Part shown: in pieces, positions 30,667-38,016 of the stretch
Layout: each line of letters begins with the position of its first letter
How positions within the stretch are numbered: the stretch's first letter is position 1
From: a virus
Direction: 5' to 3' (one strand)
DNA: 39,577 nt
Virus record (IMG/VR): IMGVR_UViG_3300048908_000312
Span: 1-39,577 of that record
The notes under the pieces: model-generated
Told to the model about the DNA's origin: nothing
The model's database searches: none
What the model saw: only the letters and a program-made list of their open reading frames with translations
Translations under genes and position numbers: made by a program

Positions 30667-32688
30667 ATGGGGCTCATCCTGCCGCGCAATCCGCTCGCCT
30701 ATCGGGGCGGCTCGCCTCGGATAAATTCCGCGCATCCGACCGCGCGTGGGCTGCGTTACGCTGGCGTCGCGCAGGGCGGCTCGTTCGTCAATCTACTGAA
30801 GCCAACGCCGCCAACCGTAAATGGCGCCCCTACGGCGGCCCTGACGGGGCAGGGTCCCGGCGTGAAGCTGGCGGCCGACGCGAATTATCTGACGACAACA
30901 GTCAACGGAGCCGCGCTGGTCAATGGCGTCGTCGTCGCCGCAATTGTTACGCCGACCACCACCGGCCAATCATTCGGAACAATATTCACCACGGGCAATT
31001 TTGGCGGCAATGATTATGGCCTGATTTTATCCAGCGGCAAAATAGGCCTTTTCGCCAACGGCAACATTCAAACGACCGGCGCATCGCCGACTTTTGCCGC
31101 CAACGTCCCCTATTTTGTCGCCTATTGCTGGTTCCCTTCAAGCAGCACCGGCAACCCGATAATGTATGGGATATCGGTCAATCTGTTAACCGGGGCTACC
31201 CTCGCCGCCCAAGCTAACGGCACTAACACGCTGCACACCCCGGCGAGTTCTAGCTTCGCTATCGGAGGTCTGAACGGCACAAACGGCGCGCACACGCCGG
31301 GCGCGATCGTTCACGCGGTCGCTTATGCGGACGCCGCGATCACGCTGCCCCAACTTATGGCGTGGGCACAGGCGCCCTGGGATTTATGGTACCCGCCGAC
31401 CGTCCAGCAGCAAATATTCGCCTCTTTAAGCACGCCGCTCGCCGCCTATGTTCCGCCGCCGGCCAATAATGGCAACGGCAAGGGAGTGGGTGGCGGAAAT
31501 GGCAATGGCAACGGCAACGGAAGCGGCAAGGGCAATCAAAAACCCGCGCCGGCGTGGCAAGCCCCGGCTTCCATGGGCGCGCCTGACCTGCCGCTGCAGC
31601 ATTGGCGGAAGAAAACGGCCAAGCTGGCGGCGCTTCTCACGGCCTCGATCAATGCGGCGGCCTCTCAGCAATTAGACAATGTCGCGCAAGCGGCGGCGGC
31701 GGCGCTGTCCGATAACGCCGCCGCGTCGCAAACGCTGGGCGCGGTCACGCAAGCGAGCGCGGCGGCTGTTCTCGTTCAGGCGAGCGGGGCGCAGGCGCTC
31801 GGAGCGGTCACGCAGGCTTCGGCGGCTTCGGTCCTGATCGGCGCGGCGTCTTCCGTCACGCTCGCCGGCGTCACGCAATCGGGCGCGGCGACGGTTCCGG
31901 ATGGCGCGGCCGGAACCGAAACCCTCGCCAACGTCACGCAGGCCGGGGTCGGGGCGCTAGTCGTCGCCGCCGCAGGTTCGCAGACCCTCGGCAATATGAC
32001 GCAGGCCGGCGCGTCCGGCGTCGTCGTTTCCGGGGCGTCCTCGGTTTCGCTGGCCAATCTGACGCAGAGCGGCGCGGCGGCCGTCGTGGTTTCGGCCTCG
32101 GCGGCGCAGGGCCTTGGCGATATCGCCCAAAGCGCGCAGGCCGGCGCCCTCGTCTCGGCGGCGGCGAGCCAAACGCTTGCCGATGTCACGCAGACGGCGA
32201 CGGCGACCGACGTCCCGAACATCAACGCCAGCGGCGCGCAGACGCTTGGCGATGTGGCGCAATCCGCGCAGGCATTCGTCCCCGTCAACGCCTCTGGCGC
32301 GGCCACGCTCGGCGATGTCGCGCAAGCAGCGTCGTCGCGCCTGCCAGACAGCGCGCAGGGCACAGAACCGCTTGGCGACGTCGTCCAGTTCGCATCGGCG
32401 CAAGCGCTCGTTCAAGGCGCGGCGTCCGCGCTATTGGATTCGGTCACGTCGCAGGGCGCCGCGAGCGTCATCATCGGCGCGGTTGGCGTTCAGGCTCTCG
32501 GCGATGTGACGCAAAGTGCGGTGCTTCAGGTCACAACCTTTGTCCGCACCATTGAACTTCCCGGCCTGATTCAGCGGTCGGCGCTCCTGCAGGGCGGCCT
32601 GACGCGATCTGTTTCATCCGATGGATCGATCGTCCGCGACATCACGCTCGACGGAAGCCTGCCGCGCCAGGAAAGGCGAATCCTATGA
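30667..32688 (+). CDS. Lectin-like tail protein with fourteen 21-residue repeats
   Basis: 673 residues. Residues ~60-230 read as a ConA/LamG-like sandwich (GVKLAADANYLTTTVNGAAL, VNGVVVAAIVTPTTTGQSFGTIFTTG, IGLFANGNIQTTG, HAVAYADAAITLPQLMAWAQAP). A Gly/Asn/Lys-rich linker (~270-290) follows, then ~330-622 consists of about fourteen 21-residue units of the form SQTLGDVTQAxAAxVxVxAA. Regular LGDVTQ spacing suggests a beta-solenoid stalk. A 50-residue end (FVRTIELPGLIQRS...) closes the protein. A lectin on a long rigid stalk is a plausible tail-spike or side-fibre design. Confidence 0.7.
   Translation: MGLILPRNPLAYRGGSPRINSAHPTARGLRYAGVAQGGSFVNLLKPTPPTVNGAPTAALTGQGPGVKLAADANYLTTTVNGAALVNGVVVAAIVTPTTTGQSFGTIFTTGNFGGNDYGLILSSGKIGLFANGNIQTTGASPTFAANVPYFVAYCWFPSSSTGNPIMYGISVNLLTGATLAAQANGTNTLHTPASSSFAIGGLNGTNGAHTPGAIVHAVAYADAAITLPQLMAWAQAPWDLWYPPTVQQQIFASLSTPLAAYVPPPANNGNGKGVGGGNGNGNGNGSGKGNQKPAPAWQAPASMGAPDLPLQHWRKKTAKLAALLTASINAAASQQLDNVAQAAAAALSDNAAASQTLGAVTQASAAAVLVQASGAQALGAVTQASAASVLIGAASSVTLAGVTQSGAATVPDGAAGTETLANVTQAGVGALVVAAAGSQTLGNMTQAGASGVVVSGASSVSLANLTQSGAAAVVVSASAAQGLGDIAQSAQAGALVSAAASQTLADVTQTATATDVPNINASGAQTLGDVAQSAQAFVPVNASGAATLGDVAQAASSRLPDSAQGTEPLGDVVQFASAQALVQGAASALLDSVTSQGAASVIIGAVGVQALGDVTQSAVLQVTTFVRTIELPGLIQRSALLQGGLTRSVSSDGSIVRDITLDGSLPRQERRIL
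31654..32535 (+). repeat. About fourteen 63-bp tandem repeats in the tail lectin gene
   Basis: Each unit encodes 21 residues with invariant hydrophobic-Gly-x-Val-Thr-Gln (LGDVTQ, LANVTQ, LGAVTQ) six to twelve residues into the unit. A few units carry one extra residue (TDVPNI, RLPDS). Codons differ among units, so this is not a recent slippage array, although ACGCAG-rich ends are shared. The end coordinate is approximate. Confidence 0.8.
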
Positions 32689-33050
32689 TCTCCAATATCA
32701 AGATGTCGATGCCGGCCGGCGATACGCTAACCCTGAAAATTCCCTTGAATGTCGACGCGCCGCCGGCGTTCGACCCGACCGGCGCCACCGGAACATGGAC
32801 TCTGGCGAAAGCGGCTGCTTCCACGGGCGCCGATATTCTGCTGACCAAGACCACGACGGATGGCGGGGCGTCGTTCCAGCAGGATGCGGATGGCCTCTGG
32901 TGGATCTGGGTTCCGCTCGCGGAAGATGACACCGCTACGCGCGCATCGACTACCGCCTATTTCCAGACCGCCCGCGTCAATGAAGCGAACGGCGGCCGTT
33001 TCCACGTCATGAGCGGAACATTGACGGTGACCGCCGTCCCGGACCCGTGA
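32685..33050 (+). CDS. Small tail-associated beta protein (adaptor-like)
   Basis: 121 residues; starts in an ATGA overlap. The pattern GDTLTLKIPLNVD..DPTGATGTWTLAKAAA..DILLTKT..DGLWWIWVPLAEDDTATRA..YFQTARVNEANGGRFHVMSGTLTV resembles BppU-like or fibre-adaptor domains that link receptor-binding proteins to the tail. The family name is a weak match by pattern. Confidence 0.55.
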   Translation: MISNIKMSMPAGDTLTLKIPLNVDAPPAFDPTGATGTWTLAKAAASTGADILLTKTTTDGGASFQQDADGLWWIWVPLAEDDTATRASTTAYFQTARVNEANGGRFHVMSGTLTVTAVPDP

Positions 33051-33119
33051 CCACGTTCACAAAAAGCGCGCGCTCTCCCTCGTTTAGCTGATCCATTCGC
33101 CCAGTCTGGAGCAAGAATA

Positions 33120-33590
33120 ATGGCTGACATAACCTATGCCGTGCTGACCGGCCAAAATAAAAAGCTCAAGGACATGGGCGACGGCACTTATGCCGATGTC
33201 GTCTATGTGGCCGGCTCCGGCAGTTCCGTCGCGCAGGCCGGTTCGGTCGGGGCCGATTACAGCGCCAACAAGCCGACGCTGCCCAATGTCGGCGCCAATT
33301 TCGCGGCGTCGGGCCCCTATGCCTCTTATGTGCTGATCGCGACGGTCGCGGCGTCGCCGTCGCGCAACAATATCGACATCGAAAACACCTCCGGCGCGCA
33401 GATCGCAATTGTCCGCGACGACGGCACGGCGGCGAACGCCGCGGCGCCCGTCAATGCGAGCGTATTCGCGCTTGGCGGCGGCTCCGGCGCTGGCGCGCAA
33501 GGCGGGTCATGGACCAGCCAAACCTTCAAGGGGCGCGTCCAGGTCTATGCGGCGTCGTCTTCCGCGCAAGTCGCCATCTTCGTCGATTGA
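33120..33590 (+). CDS. Virion hypothetical protein
   Basis: 156 residues; LKDMGDGTYADVVYVAG near the N-terminus is a recurring start of small phage virion proteins, followed by beta strands (YVLIATVAASPSRNNIDIENTSGAQIAIVRDDG) and a Gly/Ala loop. The ATG at 33120 follows GGAGCAAGAATA, a modest ribosome site. Function unknown; next to the esterase gene. Confidence 0.55.
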   Translation: MADITYAVLTGQNKKLKDMGDGTYADVVYVAGSGSSVAQAGSVGADYSANKPTLPNVGANFAASGPYASYVLIATVAASPSRNNIDIENTSGAQIAIVRDDGTAANAAAPVNASVFALGGGSGAGAQGGSWTSQTFKGRVQVYAASSSAQVAIFVD

Positions 33591-33602
33591 TCGGAGCAAA
33601 TT

Positions 33603-35078
33603 ATGAGCAATCTTCCTCCGATCCCGTCGCTGAGCCTTGTCGCGCCCAGCAACCGCATCACCCTGCCGCCAAGTTTGCGGCACGCCACCAACCGCGTTTG
33701 CATCCCCAACCAGCGCTCCGGCTCAAACACGCAGAGCGGCGGCCGCTGCTGGCAGATCAGCTATGTTCCGATCAATGGCGTCGTCCGCATCGGTTTCTGG
33801 AACGGCGCGATCCTGACCGGCGGCGCGGGCGAGAGTGGCAACGGCGGCACAATGACGCTGCGCTGCTCGATCACGCAATCGGATGGCACAACGACCGCGA
33901 CCTATTCGTCGGCGGCGGTCGCGAATAACGCCCTCGGCTATGTCGATATTCCTGGCGTCGTCAATCCGGCGTGCAAGAAATTCATCATCAATTGGGACAT
34001 CGGAATGGGCAGCGGCGGGTTCATTCCGTCGATGGGCTATTCCAATTGCGCCGATCGCGGCAATGGCGACCAATATCAGGCGGGCTCCGGCGGCTACGGC
34101 CATACGCAGGATTCGACCTATCTCGGCTCCGGCGAGGCCAGCAACTGGCTTCCGCAATATGTCTCGGTGATGTCCGACCGCAAGGTCTGGGTTCTGATCA
34201 CGGATAGCCTCGGCGAGACGGACGATACCGTGTTTGATCCGGCCGGCGGGCGTGGCCTGTTCGGGCGCGGCGCGGCGCTGGTCGGGCCGCATCTCAATTG
34301 GGCGGCTCCGGGCGATCGCGCCAGCGTCGCGGCTGCTGGCTTCACGGCGCGCGCGGCGTTGCTCGTCGCTGCTGGCGCTTCTTCTTCGTCCCCGTTCTCG
34401 GCAATTCTGCAACTCGGGCGCAATGACATCACCGCTGGACGATCCGCCGCGCAGATCATCCCAGACCGCAACACGATCACCACCACGCTCAAGGCCAACG
34501 GCGTTGACCGGGTCTATGGCACGACGATCACGCCTTACACGACCTCGTCGGATCTCGGCAACACGACTGCGGGACAGGCTCCGCAGAGCGCGCCGCAGGA
34601 GATCGTGCGTTGCACCGCCAATGACTTTTGGCGCGGTGCTGGAGCCTATGCGACGACCGGCACGCTGACCAATGGCAGCGCCAACATTACGGCGGTCGCG
34701 AGCCTGACGCTGCTTGGCTTGTTCCCGGGCCAGGTCATGACATCAACGACTTCTGGCATCGCGGGCGGCGCCACGATTTCATCGATCAATTACAGCACCA
34801 GCACGATTGTGATGTCGGGAGCCTTTACCGGGACCACGACGCCCGGCGCAGCGATCACGGCGACATCGCCATCGACCGGACAGACTTTCCCGACCAACCA
34901 AGACGGCTTGGCGGATATCTGCGCGCTGCTCGAAGGCGCGACGACGCTGGCCTATACGCCCGTCCGCAACGGCGGTGTCTGGGTTCCGGGTATGGCGGCG
35001 CTCGACATGCTGCACATGACAACGAACGGCTATCTCACCAACCGCCCGCTCGTAGACGGCCTGATGGCGGTCCTCTGA
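33603..35078 (+). CDS. SGNH/GDSL-type esterase tail protein with inserted beta domain
   Basis: 491 residues. Three SGNH blocks are visible in order: block I VLITDSLGETDD with Ser202, block III LQLGRNDITAG with Asn274 (GxND), block V DMLHMTTNG with Asp468 and His471 (DxxH). This makes a plausible catalytic triad. The ~190 residues before it are a beta domain, and between blocks III and V sits a Ser/Thr-rich module (TTGTLTNGSANITAVASLTLL...) of the kind inserted into many tail proteins. SGNH enzymes deacetylate or de-esterify polysaccharides, so this is a candidate surface-polysaccharide trimming enzyme on the tail. Block II (Gly) is not clearly identified. Confidence 0.72.
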   Translation: MSNLPPIPSLSLVAPSNRITLPPSLRHATNRVCIPNQRSGSNTQSGGRCWQISYVPINGVVRIGFWNGAILTGGAGESGNGGTMTLRCSITQSDGTTTATYSSAAVANNALGYVDIPGVVNPACKKFIINWDIGMGSGGFIPSMGYSNCADRGNGDQYQAGSGGYGHTQDSTYLGSGEASNWLPQYVSVMSDRKVWVLITDSLGETDDTVFDPAGGRGLFGRGAALVGPHLNWAAPGDRASVAAAGFTARAALLVAAGASSSSPFSAILQLGRNDITAGRSAAQIIPDRNTITTTLKANGVDRVYGTTITPYTTSSDLGNTTAGQAPQSAPQEIVRCTANDFWRGAGAYATTGTLTNGSANITAVASLTLLGLFPGQVMTSTTSGIAGGATISSINYSTSTIVMSGAFTGTTTPGAAITATSPSTGQTFPTNQDGLADICALLEGATTLAYTPVRNGGVWVPGMAALDMLHMTTNGYLTNRPLVDGLMAVL

Positions 35079-35106
35079 GGCTCCCATAAAATTCGAGGGG
35101 TTTGAC

Positions 35107-35364
35107 ATGCGAGCCTTGTTTCTCGCGGCGATGCTGTGCGCCTCGCCGGCCGTCGCCGCGCCCTGCGATCACGATTGCAAGGTCAGGATCACCGCCTGCC
35201 GCGCCGCGGAACCTGCGCGCTGCGTGACGGAGGACAAGTTCCCTGAACGCGCGGGAATCTGCGCCTTCATGGTGATGGGCGTGGTCGCGGAATGGATCAA
35301 CAAAAACCCCGGCTTCGTCTTCCGCGTCGCGGAATGCGTCACGCCGGACGACCAGAAGGTGTGA
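35107..35364 (+). CDS. Exported Cys-rich small protein
   Basis: 85 residues. A signal peptide is clear: MRALFLAAMLCASPAVAA with probable cleavage before PCDHD. The mature ~67 residues have six Cys (20, 24, 31, 39, 52, 77), consistent with disulfides in the periplasm, plus a hydrophobic stretch (FMVMGVVAEWI). Position at the head of the lysis cassette suggests a lysis-timing, superinfection-exclusion or secreted effector function; none is established. Confidence 0.68.
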   Translation: MRALFLAAMLCASPAVAAPCDHDCKVRITACRAAEPARCVTEDKFPERAGICAFMVMGVVAEWINKNPGFVFRVAECVTPDDQKV

Positions 35365-35367
35365 GCT

Positions 35368-35448
35368 ATGATCACGCCGGAACTGGGCTTGGCCGCCTTC
35401 GCCTGCATCGCCTCCGCCTTCACCATCTGGGCGATTTTCTGGCCATGA
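35368..35448 (+). CDS. 26-residue hydrophobic peptide
   Basis: MITPELGLAAFACIASAF continuing to TGA at 35446-35448, essentially one transmembrane helix. It begins 3 bp after the previous stop and its stop overlaps the next start (ATGA at 35445-35448), so it is embedded in the coupled operon. Tiny membrane peptides are found in phage lysis cassettes; function is unproven. Too short for usual gene callers. Confidence 0.45.
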   Translation: MITPELGLAAFACIASAFTIWAIFWP

Positions 35449-35669
35449 TCGGGAAGGCCGCCGTGCTCGCCGTCAAGATCGTCGGCGTCTTGCTGATCGT
35501 CCTGACCTGCGGCGTCGGCGTCATCTTCACGGTCCTGATGCTCGCGCTGGAGGCCGTCGGCCGCCTCGCGCTGGAGTTCGTCCGCTCGCCCTTCGCGCGC
35601 TCCGGCGGCTTGCTCGCGGCGCTGTTTGGCGGCGCGCTGTGGCTTTTCCTCTCCGCATTCCGAAACTGA
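35445..35669 (+). CDS. Small membrane protein, lysis region
   Basis: 74 residues from ATG 35445, coupled to the previous peptide. Hydrophobic stretches KAAVLAVKIVGVLLIVLTCGVGVIFTVLMLALEAV (one long or two short helices) and LLAALFGGALWLFLSAF. Two or three membrane spans suggest a holin or antiholin candidate. No family name is assigned. Confidence 0.62.
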   Translation: MIGKAAVLAVKIVGVLLIVLTCGVGVIFTVLMLALEAVGRLALEFVRSPFARSGGLLAALFGGALWLFLSAFRN

Positions 35670-35683
35670 AAAAGGAGGCGCTT

Positions 35684-35947
35684 TTGCTCGCGCTGACAAA
35701 ACTTCTGGCTGCGGCCAACGCTCGCATGATCGACGGCTGGCGGCGGGAAATCATGCGGCTGTGGTCGCTTCGGGTCGCACTGATCTGGATCACGGTCGGC
35801 GCCGTCATTTTTGTCGCGCCGATGATCTCGGACGAAGCCAAGGCGCTGATCGGCGCATGGCCTTTCGCCGGCGGCCTGTTCCTGGCCTCGGTCTCGTTCG
35901 GGCTCGCCCGCATCCTCAAACAGCCGGGGACCGACGCCAATGGCTGA
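35684..35947 (+). CDS. Holin-like membrane protein (DUF7940-like)
   Basis: 87 residues from a TTG at 35684 with a strong AAAGGAGG 5 bases upstream; a longer GTG (35639) frame has no good ribosome site and overlaps the previous gene. The WRREIMRLWSLRVALIWITVGAVIF start (amphipathic then hydrophobic) and second hydrophobic stretch GAWPFAGGLFLASVSFGLARIL fit DUF7940-type proteins that precede endolysins. Holin role is inferred from position and topology; overlaps the lysozyme by 8 bp. Confidence 0.65.
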   Translation: MLALTKLLAAANARMIDGWRREIMRLWSLRVALIWITVGAVIFVAPMISDEAKALIGAWPFAGGLFLASVSFGLARILKQPGTDANG

Positions 35948-36425
35948 CGCCCCGAAGAAACTCAACCGCCTGCACAAGAGCGGCATCGCGGCGGCTTTGG
36001 CTGTCTCGGTCGTCGGCGGCTTCGAGGGCCTGCGGCAGAATGCTTATCCAGACCCCGCAACGAGGGGCAAGCCGTGGACCGTCTGCTACGGCCACACCGG
36101 CCCGGACGTGACGCCCGGCGAGCGCGCCAGCCTGGCCGAATGCAAGGCGCTGCTGCTGGCCGATCTCGACCGCGAGGCCGACGGTATTGAGAAGTGCGTC
36201 CACGCGCCGATGACCGACGCGCGCTATGTCGCCGTCCTGAGCCTCGCCCACAATATCGGGGTCGGCGGCGTCTGCCGCTCGAGCGTCGTCGCCAGGCTCA
36301 ACGCGGGCGACATCCGGGGCGGCTGCGACGCGCTGCTGCATTTCAACCGCGCCGCCGGATTCGTCATGCCTGGCCTCACCCGCCGGCGCGAAAAAGAGCG
36401 CGAATTGTGCCTGATGGAGGGCTGA
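35940..36425 (+). CDS. Endolysin: GH24 lysozyme with signal-arrest-like N-terminus
   Basis: 161 residues. The catalytic segment is FEGLRQNAYPDPATRGKPWTVCYGHTG with Glu29, Asp38 and Thr47, matching phage GH24 lysozymes (E-x8-D and a later T; the loop here is three residues longer than in T4-type enzymes, as in many signal-arrest-release endolysins). The weakly hydrophobic SGIAAALAVSVVGG start just before Glu29 fits a signal-arrest-release anchor, as in P21 lysozyme. It hydrolyses peptidoglycan. Cys at 49, 68 and 86, and two later, could rearrange on release. Confidence 0.88.
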   Translation: MADAPKKLNRLHKSGIAAALAVSVVGGFEGLRQNAYPDPATRGKPWTVCYGHTGPDVTPGERASLAECKALLLADLDREADGIEKCVHAPMTDARYVAVLSLAHNIGVGGVCRSSVVARLNAGDIRGGCDALLHFNRAAGFVMPGLTRRREKERELCLMEG

Positions 36426-36429
36426 TACC

Positions 36430-36603
36430 ATGCAAAAAGGCGTTCTCAGGGTCATCCAGGGCGATCACATCGGGTTTTATTGCCCTGGCTGCAAATCGCT
36501 CCACGCGATCAATGTCGGCCCCAACGGCTGGGGCTTCAGCGACAGCAGCCACGCGCTCGCCGGTCAGACTGTCGATCTCGTCGCGCGTCCGGAGGCTGAG
36601 TGA
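36430..36603 (+). CDS. Small zinc-ribbon-like protein, DUF6527-like N-part
   Basis: 57 residues: MQKGVLRVIQGDHIGFYCPG, then CKSLHAINVGPNGWGFSD and a short end. FYCPGCKSLHAI is a one-knuckle Cys pair with His, as in the first half of DUF6527-type small phage proteins. The TGA overlaps a GTG/ATG at the start of the following gene. Too short for many gene finders. Zinc binding and function are inferred; together with the next gene it may be a split version of one family. Confidence 0.5.
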   Translation: MQKGVLRVIQGDHIGFYCPGCKSLHAINVGPNGWGFSDSSHALAGQTVDLVARPEAE

Positions 36604-36992
36604 TGGTTGACATCAAAGGGCGTCGTTGGCCCTCGGACTTTCCCTTCACGACCGGGATTACCGACGGCGCGACGAACAAAACGCTGGTTCGCGACGGCTT
36701 TGTTTTCGAGGCGCGTCACGGCGATTTCAAGTTCAAGGATGCGGAAGGCAAAGGGACCGATGATCCGGCCAAGGTCGATCGGCTCGAATTCAATTGCCCT
36801 GATCCGCGCCGTTCCGTCGACTATTGCGGCTCGATCAAGATCGGCCACCTGAAAAAGCCGGAAGGGCCGCACGCGTCATGGCTCTGGGACGGCAACTTTG
36901 AAGCGCCGACTCTCACGCCTTCCGTCAACTGCCAGGGGTGCGAATGCAAATGGCACGGCTGGCTGCAAGGCGGCGTTTGGAGGTCGTGCTGA
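36603..36992 (+). CDS. Cys-rich hypothetical protein, DUF6527-like C-part
   Basis: 129 residues from ATG 36603 with GGAGG 7 bases before; overlaps the previous stop by one base. The end WLWDGNFEAPTLTPSVNCQG with CECKWHGWLQGGVWRSC has the GNFExPTxTPSV and Cys-His pattern of the second half of DUF6527-type proteins. The N-terminal 80 residues are unrelated in appearance. Function unknown; sits between the lysozyme and the spanins. Confidence 0.55.
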   Translation: MVDIKGRRWPSDFPFTTGITDGATNKTLVRDGFVFEARHGDFKFKDAEGKGTDDPAKVDRLEFNCPDPRRSVDYCGSIKIGHLKKPEGPHASWLWDGNFEAPTLTPSVNCQGCECKWHGWLQGGVWRSC

Positions 36993-37450
36993 TGCTCTCT
37001 CTTTTCGACGTGATCGGCCATGCGGGCACGCTGGTTTCCATCCTCGCCGTGGCGGCGGCTGTGGCGGCTCTGGTCTATGTGCCTTCCCCTCTCAAGCATT
37101 ATGCGGTCGCGGCCTGTCTCTGCGCCGCGCTCGCCAGCCAGATCTATGCCGAGGGCTATCACCACGCTGACGCTGGATGGCAGGCCCGTTACGATCGGCA
37201 GATCGCCGCGATCAACGACGAAAACGAAAAAGCCGTGATCGCCGCCGAACAGAAGGCGCGGGCCGAAGCCGCCGCCAACGCCGCCAATCTGAAGGCGCAG
37301 CTTGACGATCTCGCCCGGCAGAAGGCGGCGAGCGACGCCGATCTCGCCGCCGCGCAAGCCCTGATCGACGCCGCGCCGCAGGACGCGAAGCCGGACGGCT
37401 CCGACGCCCCGGCGCATTCCGTCATTCTCGACGCCATCCGGGGGAAATGA
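36992..37450 (+). CDS. Inner-membrane spanin (Rz-like)
   Basis: 152 residues from ATG 36992 (GGAGG upstream, TGATG overlap). The N-terminus has two hydrophobic spans (HAGTLVSILAVAAAVAALVYV and HYAVAACLCAALASQIYA) and then a long Ala/Glu/Lys/Arg coiled coil (INDENEKAVIAAEQKARAEAAANAANLKAQL). This is the arrangement of an i-spanin: anchored in the inner membrane with a periplasmic coiled coil that, with the o-spanin encoded next, spans the periplasm for outer-membrane disruption. Two spans instead of one is slightly unusual. Confidence 0.72.
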   Translation: MLSLFDVIGHAGTLVSILAVAAAVAALVYVPSPLKHYAVAACLCAALASQIYAEGYHHADAGWQARYDRQIAAINDENEKAVIAAEQKARAEAAANAANLKAQLDDLARQKAASDADLAAAQALIDAAPQDAKPDGSDAPAHSVILDAIRGK

Positions 37451-37719
37451 TGCGCGCCTTTCTCCTTCTCGCTGCGCTGGCCCTGTCCGGCTGCGCCAGC
37501 TCGCCCGCCGTTCTCACCGCGCCGCCGCAAGTCGCGCGCCCGCTGTTGCGCGACACCATCCCGCAAAGCCTGCTGGCCTGCCTCGACGAGCCGAACGGCG
37601 GCAAGGTCGCCACCAATCGCCAGGCCGCAACCTACGTCCTCGATCTCAAGCGCGCGGGCCGCGACTGCCGGCAGAAGCTGCACTCGGTCGGGGCGCTGAT
37701 CGAGGGCGAGGGCCAATGA
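37447..37719 (+). CDS. Outer-membrane spanin lipoprotein (Rz1-like)
   Basis: 90 residues; ATG in the ATGA overlap with the Rz-like stop. MMRAFLLLAALALSGCASSP has a lipobox LSGC with lipidated Cys16. The mature protein is short, Pro-rich at its start (VLTAPPQVARP), with a C-terminal DLKRAGRDCRQKLHSVGAL. Together with the preceding gene it forms a two-gene spanin set, downstream of the endolysin as in other Gram-negative phages. Confidence 0.78.
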   Translation: MMRAFLLLAALALSGCASSPAVLTAPPQVARPLLRDTIPQSLLACLDEPNGGKVATNRQAATYVLDLKRAGRDCRQKLHSVGALIEGEGQ

Positions 37720-37946
37720 GCGCGCGCTTTCACACCCTTTCGGCGGTGCTCTGCCGGATCGGCCTGCTGCGGGCTGTTTCCGCGCGGGAAGCGGCGCAAT
37801 TGCATGACGCGATCGATCAGATCCTGATCGCGCGCGGCGATGTGCTGGATATCCCGCGCGAGGCCGCGCCGCAGGGCGAAGCGCCCAAGCCCGTCGTGCT
37901 GGACCGGAGCGATGGGCCAAAGATCGAGGAATGGCCGAACGAGTGA
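37716..37946 (+). CDS. Small hypothetical protein after the spanins
   Basis: 76 residues, ATGA overlap with the o-spanin stop. A helical N-terminus (HTLSAVLCRIGLLRAVSAREAAQLHDAIDQIL) and a charged Pro-rich C-terminus (EAAPQGEAPKPVVLDRSDGPKIEEWPNE). No motif recognised. Last gene before the hairpin at 37950. Confidence 0.55.
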   Translation: MSARFHTLSAVLCRIGLLRAVSAREAAQLHDAIDQILIARGDVLDIPREAAPQGEAPKPVVLDRSDGPKIEEWPNE

Positions 37947-37949
37947 AAC

Positions 37950-37977
37950 AAGGCCGGGGCCAACGCGCCCCGGCTTT
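37950..37977 (+). terminator. Intrinsic terminator closing the lysis cassette
   Basis: GCCGGGGC (37953-37960) pairs with GCCCCGGC (37967-37974) around a 6-base loop; A-T and wobble pairs extend it to 37950 and 37977. CTTTCTG follows directly, so the U-tract is short but the stem is very stable. Located 4 bp after the last small gene. Confidence 0.75.
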
Positions 37978-38016
37978 CTGCAAGAGCGGGCGGATGTCTC
38001 GCCGGAGGCTTTTGAA

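Noticed and set aside
35639-35683. GTG start (35639) for the holin-like protein
   Set aside because: It overlaps the preceding gene by 31 bases with no ribosome site, while TTG 35684 has AAAGGAGG at ideal distance.
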